A DNA stretch of 64,000 nt, taken from the NCBI RefSeq assembly GCF_018399035.1, contig NZ_CP073760.1, positions 1,116,001-1,180,000 of the forward strand, read 5' to 3'. Under the pieces are notes generated by a model, which was not told the DNA's origin, did not search any database, and saw nothing but the letters and a program-made list of their open reading frames with translations. Both the position numbers and the translations under genes were made by a program. This stretch comes from Thiocapsa sp. GTDB taxonomy: Bacteria > Pseudomonadota > Gammaproteobacteria > Chromatiales > Chromatiaceae. The stretch's first letter is position 1; every line of letters starts with the position of its first letter. Positions 9,000 to 17,626 of this stretch are shown one piece after another.

Positions 9000-9190
9000 T
9001 AAACCGCGCCCGAAGCGGTATGCGTTGTTTTTGGATCGGATCGGCCCCGGCAGACTTGACGACCGCTGGAGCCGGCGCGGTTTAAGATATTAAAAAATAT
9101 ATTATTCTAAACCGCGCCCCACCGAGGCCATTGTTCGCCGCGACGCAAGACCGACGCGGAAACGACGCATGTCAGACACTGCGCGGTTTA
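9000..9190. repeat. composite TAAACCGCG repeat between xpaC-like and telA-like genes
   Basis: Two modules, 9000-9084 and 9108-9190, each bounded by TAAACCGCG and its complement CGCGGTTTA, are separated by an AT-only spacer of about 22 bp. The first module is the A type (GCGGTATGCG core, then GGATCGGCCCCGGCAGACTT). It occurs again at 22013-22097 and 59216-59299. Confidence 0.85.
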
Positions 9191-9191
9191 G

Positions 9192-10100
9192 TCACTGAAT
9201 CCCTTCGCGCTCGAGCTGCTTCTTCAGCACCTCGATCTGGATGTCGAGGTCCATCACGTCGGTCTTCAGCATCCGCTGGTGCTGCTCCTCGAACACCTGC
9301 TCGACGGTGACCAGGACATTGCGAAAATTCTGCTCCAACTCACGCGAATCCGCCAGACGATGGGTTCGCGCATAACCGTCGGCGACCTGCTGGACCCCGT
9401 CGAGGTAGACGCTCAAAAATTTGCGTGCCCGAAACAGGTCGGTGGGCCGATCCGCGATCTGATTCAGGATCGACCGACCCTGCGAGCCGATATGTTGCAG
9501 GCGGATCTTCAGCTCCGGATTGGCGATCGTCTTCGCCGCGCGGTCCAGATCGATCAGCTTGCGCTCGGCCTCCTCCAAGGCCGCCGCGACCTTGCGCGTC
9601 CGCTCGTCGTCGGTCGCAAAGGGACGTGCTCGACCGAGCGGCTCGAGCCCATAGACCAGATGAAAGCCGATCAAGGCGACCGTCGCATAGACGAGACTAA
9701 GCGCCGGTCCCTGACCGACCGACAACCAGGCGGCCAGTCCGGTCGCAGCGCCTGTCAGCAAACCGCCGATGGTCTTCAGCGGGATACGCTGGAGCCGCGT
9801 AAACCGCAGGACCTGTTGGGCGTGCTCCGCGCGCAGCCCCCGGCGGGTCAGATCGGCCGCCGCCATGAACAGCGCGAAGATCCCGCCGTCGAACAGGACG
9901 ACCTCCAACCGCCCTGCCCCGAGACCGATCAAGGCACCGATCAGAAGCGGGATCGGCAGCAGGAACAGAAGTGTCCCCTTTGCGCGCGGTTTTCCCCGAG
10001 CGGATATGCTCGGGTTGCGATCGGGCCTGACACCGAGAATCAGCTCGGTCAGACTCAGGGTCCGGCGCTGCTCTGGAGGAGTGCTCGCGGGGCCGGCCAT
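9192..10100 (-). CDS. XpaC-like (5-bromo-4-chloroindolyl phosphate hydrolysis family) membrane protein
   Basis: About 302 residues. The N-terminal third has hydrophobic stretches (LLFLLPIPLLIGALIGLGAG, LFDGGIFALFMAAADL, GGLLTGAATGLAAWL, ALSLVYATVALIGFHLVYGL). The rest is a charged helical domain with RLADSRELEQNFRNVLVTVEQ and an ending coiled coil. This is the XpaC architecture that accompanies TelA. I place the start at the ATG at 10100, which overlaps the TGA of a 42-codon gene by one base (TGATG); a TTG 24 bp earlier is the alternative. Confidence 0.8.
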   Translation of the reverse strand: MAGPASTPPEQRRTLSLTELILGVRPDRNPSISARGKPRAKGTLLFLLPIPLLIGALIGLGAGRLEVVLFDGGIFALFMAAADLTRRGLRAEHAQQVLRFTRLQRIPLKTIGGLLTGAATGLAAWLSVGQGPALSLVYATVALIGFHLVYGLEPLGRARPFATDDERTRKVAAALEEAERKLIDLDRAAKTIANPELKIRLQHIGSQGRSILNQIADRPTDLFRARKFLSVYLDGVQQVADGYARTHRLADSRELEQNFRNVLVTVEQVFEEQHQRMLKTDVMDLDIQIEVLKKQLEREGIQ

Positions 10101-10228
10101 CAGAGGACGAACATCGCCTGACAAGAGACCAGACCCACGCTGAAGGTGAGCAAGACGCCGCCGAGCACACGGATACCTAAAGGGGGGCGCGTCGGCGATG
10201 GAGGAACGATCGTCCGTAACTCGGGCAT
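10100..10228 (-). CDS. 42-residue single-pass membrane peptide
   Basis: A short gene reading MPELRTIVPPSPTRPPLGIR followed by VLGGVLLTFSVGLVSCQAMF and ending VL. It has a polar proline-rich head and one membrane helix. Its stop overlaps the ATG of the XpaC-like gene (TGATG), implying translational coupling. No family is recognised. Support is the overlap, the clear hydrophobic segment and the good fit to the gap; it could be a leader peptide rather than a working protein. Confidence 0.55.
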   Translation of the reverse strand: MPELRTIVPPSPTRPPLGIRVLGGVLLTFSVGLVSCQAMFVL

Positions 10229-10277
10229 ACTCTGATTTCCGCTGCGGGATGGTCTCGAGGGCGTAAGCCCTCTCTGC

Positions 10278-10640
10278 TCAGAGCAGCTTCACCAGCGCAG
10301 TCAATGCGCCGACCTGAGCGAACATGAGAGGGATGAGCCACATCAGCAAGGTGTTGCGGCTGCGCTCGATCGCGGTCTTGACCTCGCCGCGCAGCTGCTC
10401 GATCTCGGTCTTGACCTCGCCGCGGAGCTGCTCGATCCGCACCACGAGGTCGGCACGTACGTGCTCGATCTCTCTCTGAAGCCGCAGCTCGGTCTCACGC
10501 AGCTGCTGATTGGTCACCAAGTCCGGCAAGTGCGGGTAACGTTCTTCCAAACGCTCGAAGGCGGAAGCGATTACCCGCGCGCGCGCCCGATCGTCAGGCG
10601 CGCTGGCGAGTGCCTCGTAAAGTTCGACGACAGAGCCCAT
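10278..10640 (-). CDS. coiled-coil protein with C-terminal membrane anchor
   Basis: A 120-residue protein: helical N-terminus, a heptad-rich segment (RETELRLQREIEHVRADLVV, then two copies of IEQLRGEVKT) and one C-terminal membrane helix (LLMWLIPLMFAQVGALTALV). It resembles the DUF1640/CCDC90-like group in shape only. The coiled coil contains a tandem duplication of a 33-bp unit (10365-10397 and 10398-10430, two mismatches). Start chosen at an ATG with GGTGA upstream; an in-frame ATG 39 bp earlier is possible. Function unknown. Confidence 0.65.
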   Translation of the reverse strand: MGSVVELYEALASAPDDRARARVIASAFERLEERYPHLPDLVTNQQLRETELRLQREIEHVRADLVVRIEQLRGEVKTEIEQLRGEVKTAIERSRNTLLMWLIPLMFAQVGALTALVKLL

Positions 10641-10746
10641 TCGATTCGTCACCCTGCTGACATCCGGTGCTATGAGCACAGTCTATCCCAGATTCGGTAT
10701 CCCGGTCCCGAACAGTCCAGACCTGCCTCGGACGATCGGCGGCCCG

Positions 10747-13539
10747 TCATCCGGTATTGCGCATCCCCGCCGCAATCGCATTGATCGAGCGCAGCAGCGG
10801 ATCCAGCCACTCCTCTCGCTTCTCTTCGTCCCGCTCGGCGCGGTAGCGTTCCAGTAACGAGACCTGGATGTGATTCAAGGGGTCCAAATAGATGTTGCGC
10901 CGCGCCAGCGAGTGTTGGAGATCCGGGGTCTCCTCCATGAGACCGCGCAAACCGGCGACGTTCATCACCTGTGTGAGCGTGCGTCCATACTCGGCCTCGA
11001 TGACACCGTAGATCGCCTGCGCCTGCTCCTGGTTCTCGGCCAAGCGGGCGTAGGCACGCGCGATATGCATCTCGGCCTTGAAGAGCGACATCTGGGTGTT
11101 GGACAGAAGCGCGCGGAAATAAGGCCACTCCTGATACATCTTCTGGAGCTTCACGAGGCGATCGAGCTCGTTGCCGCGGTAGCGCTCGATGGCATAGCCG
11201 ATGCCGAACCAGGCCGGCAAGGTCTGACGCGACTGGGCCCAGCCGAAGACCCAGGGGATCGCGCGGATGGACTTCAAGGAGCGATCCGCCTTCTTGCGAT
11301 GTGACGGGCGCGAGCCGATGTTCAGCAGGGCGATGCCGTCGAGCGGGGTGCACTCGTAGAAATAATCGAGAAAGCCCTCGGTCTCCTGGGTGAGCTTCCG
11401 ATAGGCCTCCTCGCCATAGCGGGCGAGCTCGTCCATGACCCCGAGATAGTCCTTGCGGTCCTCGGGCGGCGGCTCGATCAGACAGCGGCTGGCCTTGATG
11501 AGCCCGCTGATGCCCAGGGTCAGCTCGTAGCGCGCCGTCTCGGGATTGGCATAGCGGTAGGAGAGCACCTCGCCCTGCTCGGTCAGCTTGATCTGACCGT
11601 GCACCGTATCGGTGGGCTGAGCGAGGATGGCCTCGTGGGTCGGCCCGCCGCCGCGCCCGACCGTGCCGCCGCGTCCGTGGAAAAGCCGGCAGGAGACGCC
11701 CTCGTCGTCGGCGAGCTGGATCACGCGGCGCTGCGCCTCGTAGAGACGCCAGCTCGAGGCCAGGATGCCGCCGTCCTTACAGGAATCCGAATATCCGAGC
11801 ATCACCTCCTGTTGATTCCCCGACGCCTTCAGCAACCCGCTGTAGGCGGGATCCCGGAACAACCGACCCATCACCTCGCCGATCCGATTCAGGTCGTCGA
11901 TGGTCTCGAACAGGGGCGAGATCTGGATCTTGCAGAACCAGCCCTGGCGGTCCTTGCCGGCTAATCCGGCAAGCCGCGCCAACAGCATGACCTCCATCAC
12001 ATGACTGGCGTAATGGGTCATGGAGATGACGTACTGACCGAACAGACTCTCGCTGATCTCGGCGCGCATGCGCGCCATCACCTCGAAGACCTCCAGGGTC
12101 TCGCGGGTCTCCGGGGTCAAGGTCGCCTTGTCGATCACGAAGGGGTGCGGATGGGCGATGGCCTCCGCCAGGGCCATTAGGCGCTGCTCCTCGTCGAAGG
12201 CCTGGTAGTAAGGAGCGCCGGCCTGGCGCGCGAAGAGCTCGGTCACGGCCTCGGTGTGGCGAATCGATTCCTGACGAATGTCGAGATGAACCAGGTGGAA
12301 GCCGAAGGTCTCGGCGAGCCGGATAAGATCCTGCAAGGGACCGGCGGCGGCGTTGGCATCGCCGTGGTGGTGCAGCGAGTCGCGAATCAGATAGAGGTCG
12401 GCGAGAAAGTCGCGTTCGCTCGCATACCCGGCCGGTTGTGTCGGATCGTGCCGTCCGGACATGCGCGCGCGAATCCGCTCCAGGTTCGCGTCGAGACGAT
12501 GATCCATCATCGCGAGCTTGCGCCGATAGGGCTCATGCACATAGCGGCGCAGGCTCTGGCCCATGGTGTCGACCCAGTAGTCCTCGTCGGCATCCAGGCT
12601 GTCCAAGAAGGCCGGCGACGGTTGGCAGATGGAGCTGGCATGGCTGAGCATGCGGTGCAGCTTGCGGATGCGCTCGAGATACAGCTCCAGGACCAGCTCG
12701 CCGTGCATCCGAACGGCCAGCTCGGTGGTCTCGGGCTTGACGAAGGGATTGCCGTCGCGGTCCCCGCCGATCCAAGAGCCGAAACGAATGAAGCTCGGAA
12801 CACTGATCCCGCACTGTGCTCCGTAGACCCGGCGCACCGCCTTCTCCAGGAAGCGATAGACCTGCGGCACGGCCTCGAAGAGCGACTCGCGGAAAAAATA
12901 GAGCCCTTGGCGCACCTCGTCGGTCACCTGCGGCTTGTGGATACGCACCTCGTCGGTCTTCCAGAGGATCTGGATCTGGGTGAGGATCTCCTGGAGTCGG
13001 TCCTCGAGCTCCTCGTCGTTGAGCTTGCTGCGGTGCAGATCCTGGCCGACCAGGAAGATCCGGCGGAAGGTCTCCAAGGTCGTCCGTCGCTTCGCCTCGG
13101 TGGGATGCGCGGTGAAGACCGGAAGATAGATCAGGTGCTCGAGCAGGCTCTGGAAGTTTTCCGGGCTCACCCCGTCGTCCTTGAGACCCCGCGCCATATC
13201 GTCGAAGGAGCCGACCCAGAGCCGTTGCCCGGCCGAGATCAGATCCATGCGGGCGAGATAGGCGTTCAACTCCTCGGCGGTATTGACCAGTCCGAAATAG
13301 ATGTTGAAGGCGCGGATGACCTCCGAAAGGGTCTGAGCATCCAATCCCTCGATCCGCTTCATCAGCTTCTCGCGCAGCTCGGGGTCGTCGCCTTCGCGCA
13401 GCTGCATAAAGCCGTCGCGCAGACGCTCCACGATCACCAGCACGCGTTTGCGGCTGTGCTCGCGCAGCACCTCCCCGAGCAGGGCTGTGAAGAGCTGAAC
13501 GTCGCGCTCCAGGGCTTCGTTTCGCGGAACATCGTTCAT
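10747..13539 (-). CDS. ppc: phosphoenolpyruvate carboxylase
   Basis: A 930-residue, full-length bacterial PEPC, which carboxylates phosphoenolpyruvate to oxaloacetate to refill the TCA cycle. The catalytic histidine motif FTAHPTEAKRRT, the glycine loop FHGRGGTVGRGGGP, the YSDSCKDGG motif and the C-terminal MRNTG needed for activity are all present. It is a single gene; a 308-bp gap separates it from the divergent secreted protein, where its promoter must lie. Confidence 0.97.
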   Translation of the reverse strand: MNDVPRNEALERDVQLFTALLGEVLREHSRKRVLVIVERLRDGFMQLREGDDPELREKLMKRIEGLDAQTLSEVIRAFNIYFGLVNTAEELNAYLARMDLISAGQRLWVGSFDDMARGLKDDGVSPENFQSLLEHLIYLPVFTAHPTEAKRRTTLETFRRIFLVGQDLHRSKLNDEELEDRLQEILTQIQILWKTDEVRIHKPQVTDEVRQGLYFFRESLFEAVPQVYRFLEKAVRRVYGAQCGISVPSFIRFGSWIGGDRDGNPFVKPETTELAVRMHGELVLELYLERIRKLHRMLSHASSICQPSPAFLDSLDADEDYWVDTMGQSLRRYVHEPYRRKLAMMDHRLDANLERIRARMSGRHDPTQPAGYASERDFLADLYLIRDSLHHHGDANAAAGPLQDLIRLAETFGFHLVHLDIRQESIRHTEAVTELFARQAGAPYYQAFDEEQRLMALAEAIAHPHPFVIDKATLTPETRETLEVFEVMARMRAEISESLFGQYVISMTHYASHVMEVMLLARLAGLAGKDRQGWFCKIQISPLFETIDDLNRIGEVMGRLFRDPAYSGLLKASGNQQEVMLGYSDSCKDGGILASSWRLYEAQRRVIQLADDEGVSCRLFHGRGGTVGRGGGPTHEAILAQPTDTVHGQIKLTEQGEVLSYRYANPETARYELTLGISGLIKASRCLIEPPPEDRKDYLGVMDELARYGEEAYRKLTQETEGFLDYFYECTPLDGIALLNIGSRPSHRKKADRSLKSIRAIPWVFGWAQSRQTLPAWFGIGYAIERYRGNELDRLVKLQKMYQEWPYFRALLSNTQMSLFKAEMHIARAYARLAENQEQAQAIYGVIEAEYGRTLTQVMNVAGLRGLMEETPDLQHSLARRNIYLDPLNHIQVSLLERYRAERDEEKREEWLDPLLRSINAIAAGMRNTG

Positions 13540-13847
13540 CGGGCGTTACTCTGTGCTGACAGCCGCGATAGGGGCCGTTACGAAGAAGGGACGAGTCGAG
13601 AGCCGGATACTACCTTGCCCGAGCCCGACCGACAAAAGCCCGGGTCCCTGTTGCGGGTATAGTGCCGGGTCTCCCCGCGGCTTCGCGACCGCTCGCTCGA
13701 GGGCTTCCGCCCGAGCATCCCCTTGCCGAGACCCCCTGCTTGTCCAGGACCCGTTTTTAGCTTAGGTTCATCCTGCCCGAGGTCGGGCAAGAAAGATGCG
13801 TGACCCCACCGAAGATCCCAACCGAAGACAATAAGGAGGAGATCCAC
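13540..13847. other. divergent intergenic region
   Basis: 308 bp between ppc (-) and the secreted-protein gene (+). It must hold both promoters. I see a small hairpin at 13774-13789 (TGCCCGA, GG loop, TCGGGCA) but no gene and no clear operator. A strong AAGGAGGAG ribosome site lies just before 13848. Confidence 0.5.
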
Positions 13848-14450
13848 ATGAAACAGATTGCGCTGATCACGTTGGCCGGCACATTGACTCTCGGCCCGGT
13901 CATGCTCTCCGCTCAAGCCCAAAACGCCGACATCACAGTCGCTGCGGGCGCCGTGACGAAGGAGATCACGGGTACCGTGGTGGTCGTCAATCCACAGACC
14001 CGCATGCTGACCATTCGTCAGCCCGATGGTGTCTTCGAGGTGATTCACGTTCCGAGCGAGGTGCAGCGGCTCGAAGAGGTCCGCATCGACGACACGCTCA
14101 CGATCGACTTTATCGAAGCGATGGCGATCGATCTGCAGAAGGGCGACGCCGCGGCCGCTGCCCCCGGCGCTGTCGCGACCCGCGAGGTCGATCGCGAAGG
14201 CGGACGGCTGCCGGCAGGCAGCATTCAGGAGACCATAACACTCGTCGGCATCGTCGAAGGGGTCAACAGGGCGGCCTCCAAGGTGACGATCCGGGGGCCC
14301 GAGAACAGGGTGTCCGTCAACGTCCGCGATCCGGCGCTGCTGGCGGATGTCAACGTCGGGGACAGCGTCACCGTCACCTATATCAGCGCCGTTGCGGCCA
14401 GCATCGAGCGGGCGAGCGCGCCGAGACACACGCGACCGGGCTCGCAATAG
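13848..14450 (+). CDS. exported protein of unknown function with two OB-like repeats
   Basis: A 200-residue protein with a Sec signal peptide (MKQIALITLAGTLTLGPVML, cleavage near SAQAQNA). Two similar halves follow: KEITGTVVVVNPQTRMLTIR...DTLTIDFIEAMAI and ITLVGIVEGVNRAASKVTIR...DSVTVTYISAVAA. The internal duplication suggests two small beta-barrel domains, as in periplasmic DUF5666-like proteins, but no family is certain. The ATG at 13848 is preceded by a near-perfect Shine-Dalgarno; the in-frame ATG 48 bp upstream is not. Confidence 0.7.
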   Translation: MKQIALITLAGTLTLGPVMLSAQAQNADITVAAGAVTKEITGTVVVVNPQTRMLTIRQPDGVFEVIHVPSEVQRLEEVRIDDTLTIDFIEAMAIDLQKGDAAAAAPGAVATREVDREGGRLPAGSIQETITLVGIVEGVNRAASKVTIRGPENRVSVNVRDPALLADVNVGDSVTVTYISAVAASIERASAPRHTRPGSQ

Positions 14451-14462
14451 GCATCCGGGCAG

Positions 14463-14650
14463 ATGAAGGACAGCTCGGCGCGATCACCGCGCCGAGCCTT
14501 GCCGAACCGAAGCCCCCTGCCTTGGCCGCTGTTTGTGGCCGCGGCCGTGGTCGGCGCTCTCGCAGGACTGCTCGGCGCCGGCTTTCACGCCTTTCTCGAC
14601 TTCGCTCGGCGAACTGAGTTTGTCCGCCTGGAAGGGCCAATACCGAACGG
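14463..14650 (+). pseudogene. N-terminal remnant of a ClC-type chloride channel
   Basis: The first ~50 codons (PWPLFVAAAVVGALAGLLGA then GFHAFLDFARR) look like the first helix of ClC voltage-gated chloride channels. After that the frame loses all resemblance and runs into the 3' end of egtD. A full ClC is over 400 residues, so this is at most a decayed stub. It begins 12 bp after the upstream exported protein. Recognition rests on one helix. Confidence 0.45.
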
Positions 14651-14671
14651 GCCAGGTCCTGGCCGGCAACA

Positions 14672-15742
14672 TCAACTCCCCGAGCACCCGTCCACGACAC
14701 GCAGACAGTGCACGCTGAAGAGCCCCTGGCTGTCGGTCCAGACCTGCTCCGCGACGAAGCCGGCGTCACCGGCGAGCCAATGAAAGGCGTCGACCCCGTA
14801 CTTGTACGAATTCTCGGTATGAATCGTTTCCCCGGCACGGAAACCGAAGCGCACCCCCGCAACCTCGACCTGCTGCTCGATCCGGCTGACCAAATGCATC
14901 TCCACGCGACTGCGCTCGGTGTTGAAAAAGGCCCGATGGCTGAAGGCATCCAGGTCGAAGTCGGCCTCCAGCTCGCGATTGATCCGGCTCAAGAGGTTGA
15001 GGTTGAAGGCAGCGGTCACGCCTTGGGCATCATCGTAGGCCGCGTTGAGGATCGCCGGATCCTTCGGAAGGTCGACACCGATGAGGAGCCGTCCGCCGGT
15101 GCCGAGCAGGCTCGCGACACGCCCGAGGAGAAGGCGCGCCTCGTCGGGATCGAAGTTGCCGATACTCGAACCCGGAAAGAAGGCGGCCAGATCGGTCCAG
15201 TCCAGCTCCAAAGGGAGCCTAAAGGGGGCCGAGTAGTCCGCGCAGGCGGCACGGATCGACAGACCCGGGAAGCGCTCGGCCAGGGCATGGGCAGACTCCA
15301 GCAGATGCTCTTTGGAGATATCCACGGGCATATAGACGCTGGGCTGCAACGCGGCGAGCAGGGTTTGAATCTTGAGACTGCTCCCGCTTCCGAGCTCGAT
15401 CAGGACGTTGTCCCGGCCGAGCAGGTCGGCCATCTCGGAGCCGTATTCGCGCAGGATCCCGATCTCGGTTCGCGTCGGGTAATATTCGGGCAACTCGGTA
15501 ATGGCGTCGAAGAGCTGCGAGCCGCGCTGGTCGTAGAAGAGCTTCGGCGACAGACGCTTGGCCGAACGTCCCAGCCCTTCCAAGACCTCGGCACGCACGT
15601 CCGCCGGGGTCGGCCGATAGTCGAAGAACCGAATCGAGCCCGGGGTCTGCAGCGAACGGCGTGCGTTCGACGCCTCCCGGTCCGTCGTCTCCTGCGGAAA
15701 CAGCTCGGTTCCCGAGCGTTGCAAGGCGCTGAATTGGGTCAT
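14672..15742 (-). CDS. egtD: L-histidine N-alpha-methyltransferase (ergothioneine biosynthesis)
   Basis: A 356-residue SAM-dependent methyltransferase. Features are IRFFDYRPTPADVRAEV, YFDQ-type motif KLFYDQRGSQLFDAI, LPEYYPTRTEIGIL, SAM loop ELGSGSSLKIQTLL, FFPGSSIGNFDPDEA and the C-terminal FHTEnsYKY-type motif (IHTENSYKYGVDAFHWL). It trimethylates histidine to hercynine. The ATG overlaps the egtB stop (ATGA), so the two are co-translated. Earlier in-frame starts would overlap egtB heavily and are rejected. Confidence 0.93.
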   Translation of the reverse strand: MTQFSALQRSGTELFPQETTDREASNARRSLQTPGSIRFFDYRPTPADVRAEVLEGLGRSAKRLSPKLFYDQRGSQLFDAITELPEYYPTRTEIGILREYGSEMADLLGRDNVLIELGSGSSLKIQTLLAALQPSVYMPVDISKEHLLESAHALAERFPGLSIRAACADYSAPFRLPLELDWTDLAAFFPGSSIGNFDPDEARLLLGRVASLLGTGGRLLIGVDLPKDPAILNAAYDDAQGVTAAFNLNLLSRINRELEADFDLDAFSHRAFFNTERSRVEMHLVSRIEQQVEVAGVRFGFRAGETIHTENSYKYGVDAFHWLAGDAGFVAEQVWTDSQGLFSVHCLRVVDGCSGS

Positions 15743-17091
15743 GGTGTCGTCTCCGCGAGTCGAAATCCCTTGAACTGCCAGCGCTCTTGGGGATAGAAAA
15801 AGTTGCGATAGGTCGCCCGGAGGTGATCCTGCGAGCTGGCACAGGATCCGCCTCGGAGCACCATCTGGTTGCACATGAATTTGCCGTTGTACTCACCGAG
15901 CGCACCGGCCACCGCCCGATAACCCGGATAGGGCAGATAGGCGGACGCCGTCCACTCCCAGACATCGCCGAAGAGCTGCCTGAGCCCGGCCGCTTGACCC
16001 TCGGCGCTGCGCACGGCGGGACGTGGATGGAGGTATCCCTCGCCGACGAAGTTGCCTTTGATGAAGACACCTTCCGCGGCATGCTCCCACTCGGCCTCGG
16101 TCGGGAGCCGCTTGCCGGCCCAGGTCGCAAAGGCGTCGGCCTCGTAGTAGCTGACGTGACAGACCGGCTCGGCCGGATTCAGCGGGCGCATCCCGCCGAG
16201 CGTCATGATCTGCCGGTCCCCGTCGATCTCTTCCCAGTAGAGCGGAGATTGCCAGCCCTCCTTGCGGACCGTCGCCCAGCCGTCGGATAACCAAAGGGCC
16301 GGATCGCGATACCCGCCGTCGTCGATGAATTGACGAAATTCGCCGTTGGTCACGGGGCGATCGGCAAGGGCATAGGGCGCGAGAAAGGTCCGATGGCGGG
16401 GGCCTTCGTTGTCATAGGCGAAACCCTGCGAACCCGTGCCGATCTCGACCAGTCCACCCTCGAAACCGACCCAGTGCAGCGGATCCGGATCGGCCGTCGG
16501 GGCGTGCGGCAGGTCATCCCGGTAGGCGGGTCGCAACGGGTTGTAGGCAAAGTTTTGCTTGATGTCGGTCACCAGGAGCTCTTGGTGCTGTTGCTCGTGA
16601 TGCAGGCCGATGTGCAGACGTTGGGCGACGGTCGGCCAATCGGCCGACGCACACGCGTCGATGAGTCCGAGCATCGCCTCGTCGACATGATGCCGGTAGT
16701 CGTAGACCTCGGCGACCGTCGGCCGGGACAGGAGTCCGCGCTCGGGTCGCGGCCAGAAGCCGCTGCCGGTTTGCTCGTAATAGCTGTTGAAGAGGTACTC
16801 GAAACGCGGGTGAAAGACCCGGTAGCCGGGCAGGAAGGGCCTCAGCAGGAAGGTCTCGTAGAACCAGGAGACATGGGCCAGGTGCCACTTCGGCGGGCTC
16901 GTCTCGATTCGCGTCTGGAGCATGTAATCTTCGATCGCGAGCGGCTTGCACAGCTGCTCGGTCAGGGCGCGCACGCGCCGGAAGTCGCCCGACAGATCCG
17001 CACGCACGGCGTCGTCCTGGTAGGCACCAGCGGGTTTAGGGGACATCTGAGTCTCGCTCTCGGTTGTTGACGGATCGGGTTCCATAGACAC
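15739..17091 (-). CDS. egtB: hercynine oxygenase / sulfoxide synthase (ergothioneine biosynthesis)
   Basis: A 450-residue protein with an N-terminal DinB-like domain holding the iron-binding histidines (KWHLAHVSWFYE and HHEQQHQE) and a C-terminal formylglycine-generating-enzyme-like domain (RPVTNGEFRQFI, GKRLPTEAEWEHAA, FGDVWEWTASAYLPYPG, VLRGGSCAS). EgtB forms the C-S bond between hercynine and a thiol donor using O2. No egtA, egtC or egtE is in the window, which suits a cysteine-using EgtB, but substrate choice cannot be read from sequence. Confidence 0.9.
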   Translation of the reverse strand: MSMEPDPSTTESETQMSPKPAGAYQDDAVRADLSGDFRRVRALTEQLCKPLAIEDYMLQTRIETSPPKWHLAHVSWFYETFLLRPFLPGYRVFHPRFEYLFNSYYEQTGSGFWPRPERGLLSRPTVAEVYDYRHHVDEAMLGLIDACASADWPTVAQRLHIGLHHEQQHQELLVTDIKQNFAYNPLRPAYRDDLPHAPTADPDPLHWVGFEGGLVEIGTGSQGFAYDNEGPRHRTFLAPYALADRPVTNGEFRQFIDDGGYRDPALWLSDGWATVRKEGWQSPLYWEEIDGDRQIMTLGGMRPLNPAEPVCHVSYYEADAFATWAGKRLPTEAEWEHAAEGVFIKGNFVGEGYLHPRPAVRSAEGQAAGLRQLFGDVWEWTASAYLPYPGYRAVAGALGEYNGKFMCNQMVLRGGSCASSQDHLRATYRNFFYPQERWQFKGFRLAETTP

Positions 17092-17626
17092 GTGCAGCCG
17101 AAACGGCGACTCCTCGGGGTTCGGGGGTCATCCGAACCACTCGCTGCCTCACCGCCGAGCCCGAGAGATCGTGGACGCGTTACGCACCCTCGGGCGACGC
17201 GCGACCATCATCGATCACCGGCTCGCTCGCAATGGTGCGTCCAGGTCGCCGGATTTCCAACTTCGGAACGAAGATCGGCGGATGCCGATGCCGCCGACGC
17301 GCTTAAGCCCGCACGACGCGGATGTGCCGCCCTGCCGGGCTCGGCAGCTCCTTGGCGAGGGTCCGCTCGGCGATCGGCGGCTGGACTGCACATCGGTATA
17401 TCATGCCGACGACCGGCGTAGGCACGCCTCCGATCATGGTCGCTACCGGCTCGGATCCGGCCTCGACGATCGGACCGCCCCGCACGATCCCGGCGGCAAG
17501 GATTTTCCGGGTTGAGTGCGCACCCGTCTAGGGAAGTGCGACCGACACCCCATCTACCTCTCTGACGTCGCAATCGATCAACCGCATCGCCGGAACCTCC
17601 CGCGGGTTCGGGCGCTGGAGCAGCCG
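17092..17626. other. long intergenic region without a supported gene
   Basis: About 535 bp between egtB (-) and the Lon-domain gene (+). Open frames here are short, overlap on both strands and resemble nothing known. I see no composite repeat, RNA gene or clear operator; it must carry the two divergent promoters. Confidence 0.5.

Noticed and set aside
9000..9190. CRISPR-like repeat-spacer structure
   Set aside because: There are only two modules with inverted ends and an AT spacer, no regular short direct repeats and no cas genes.
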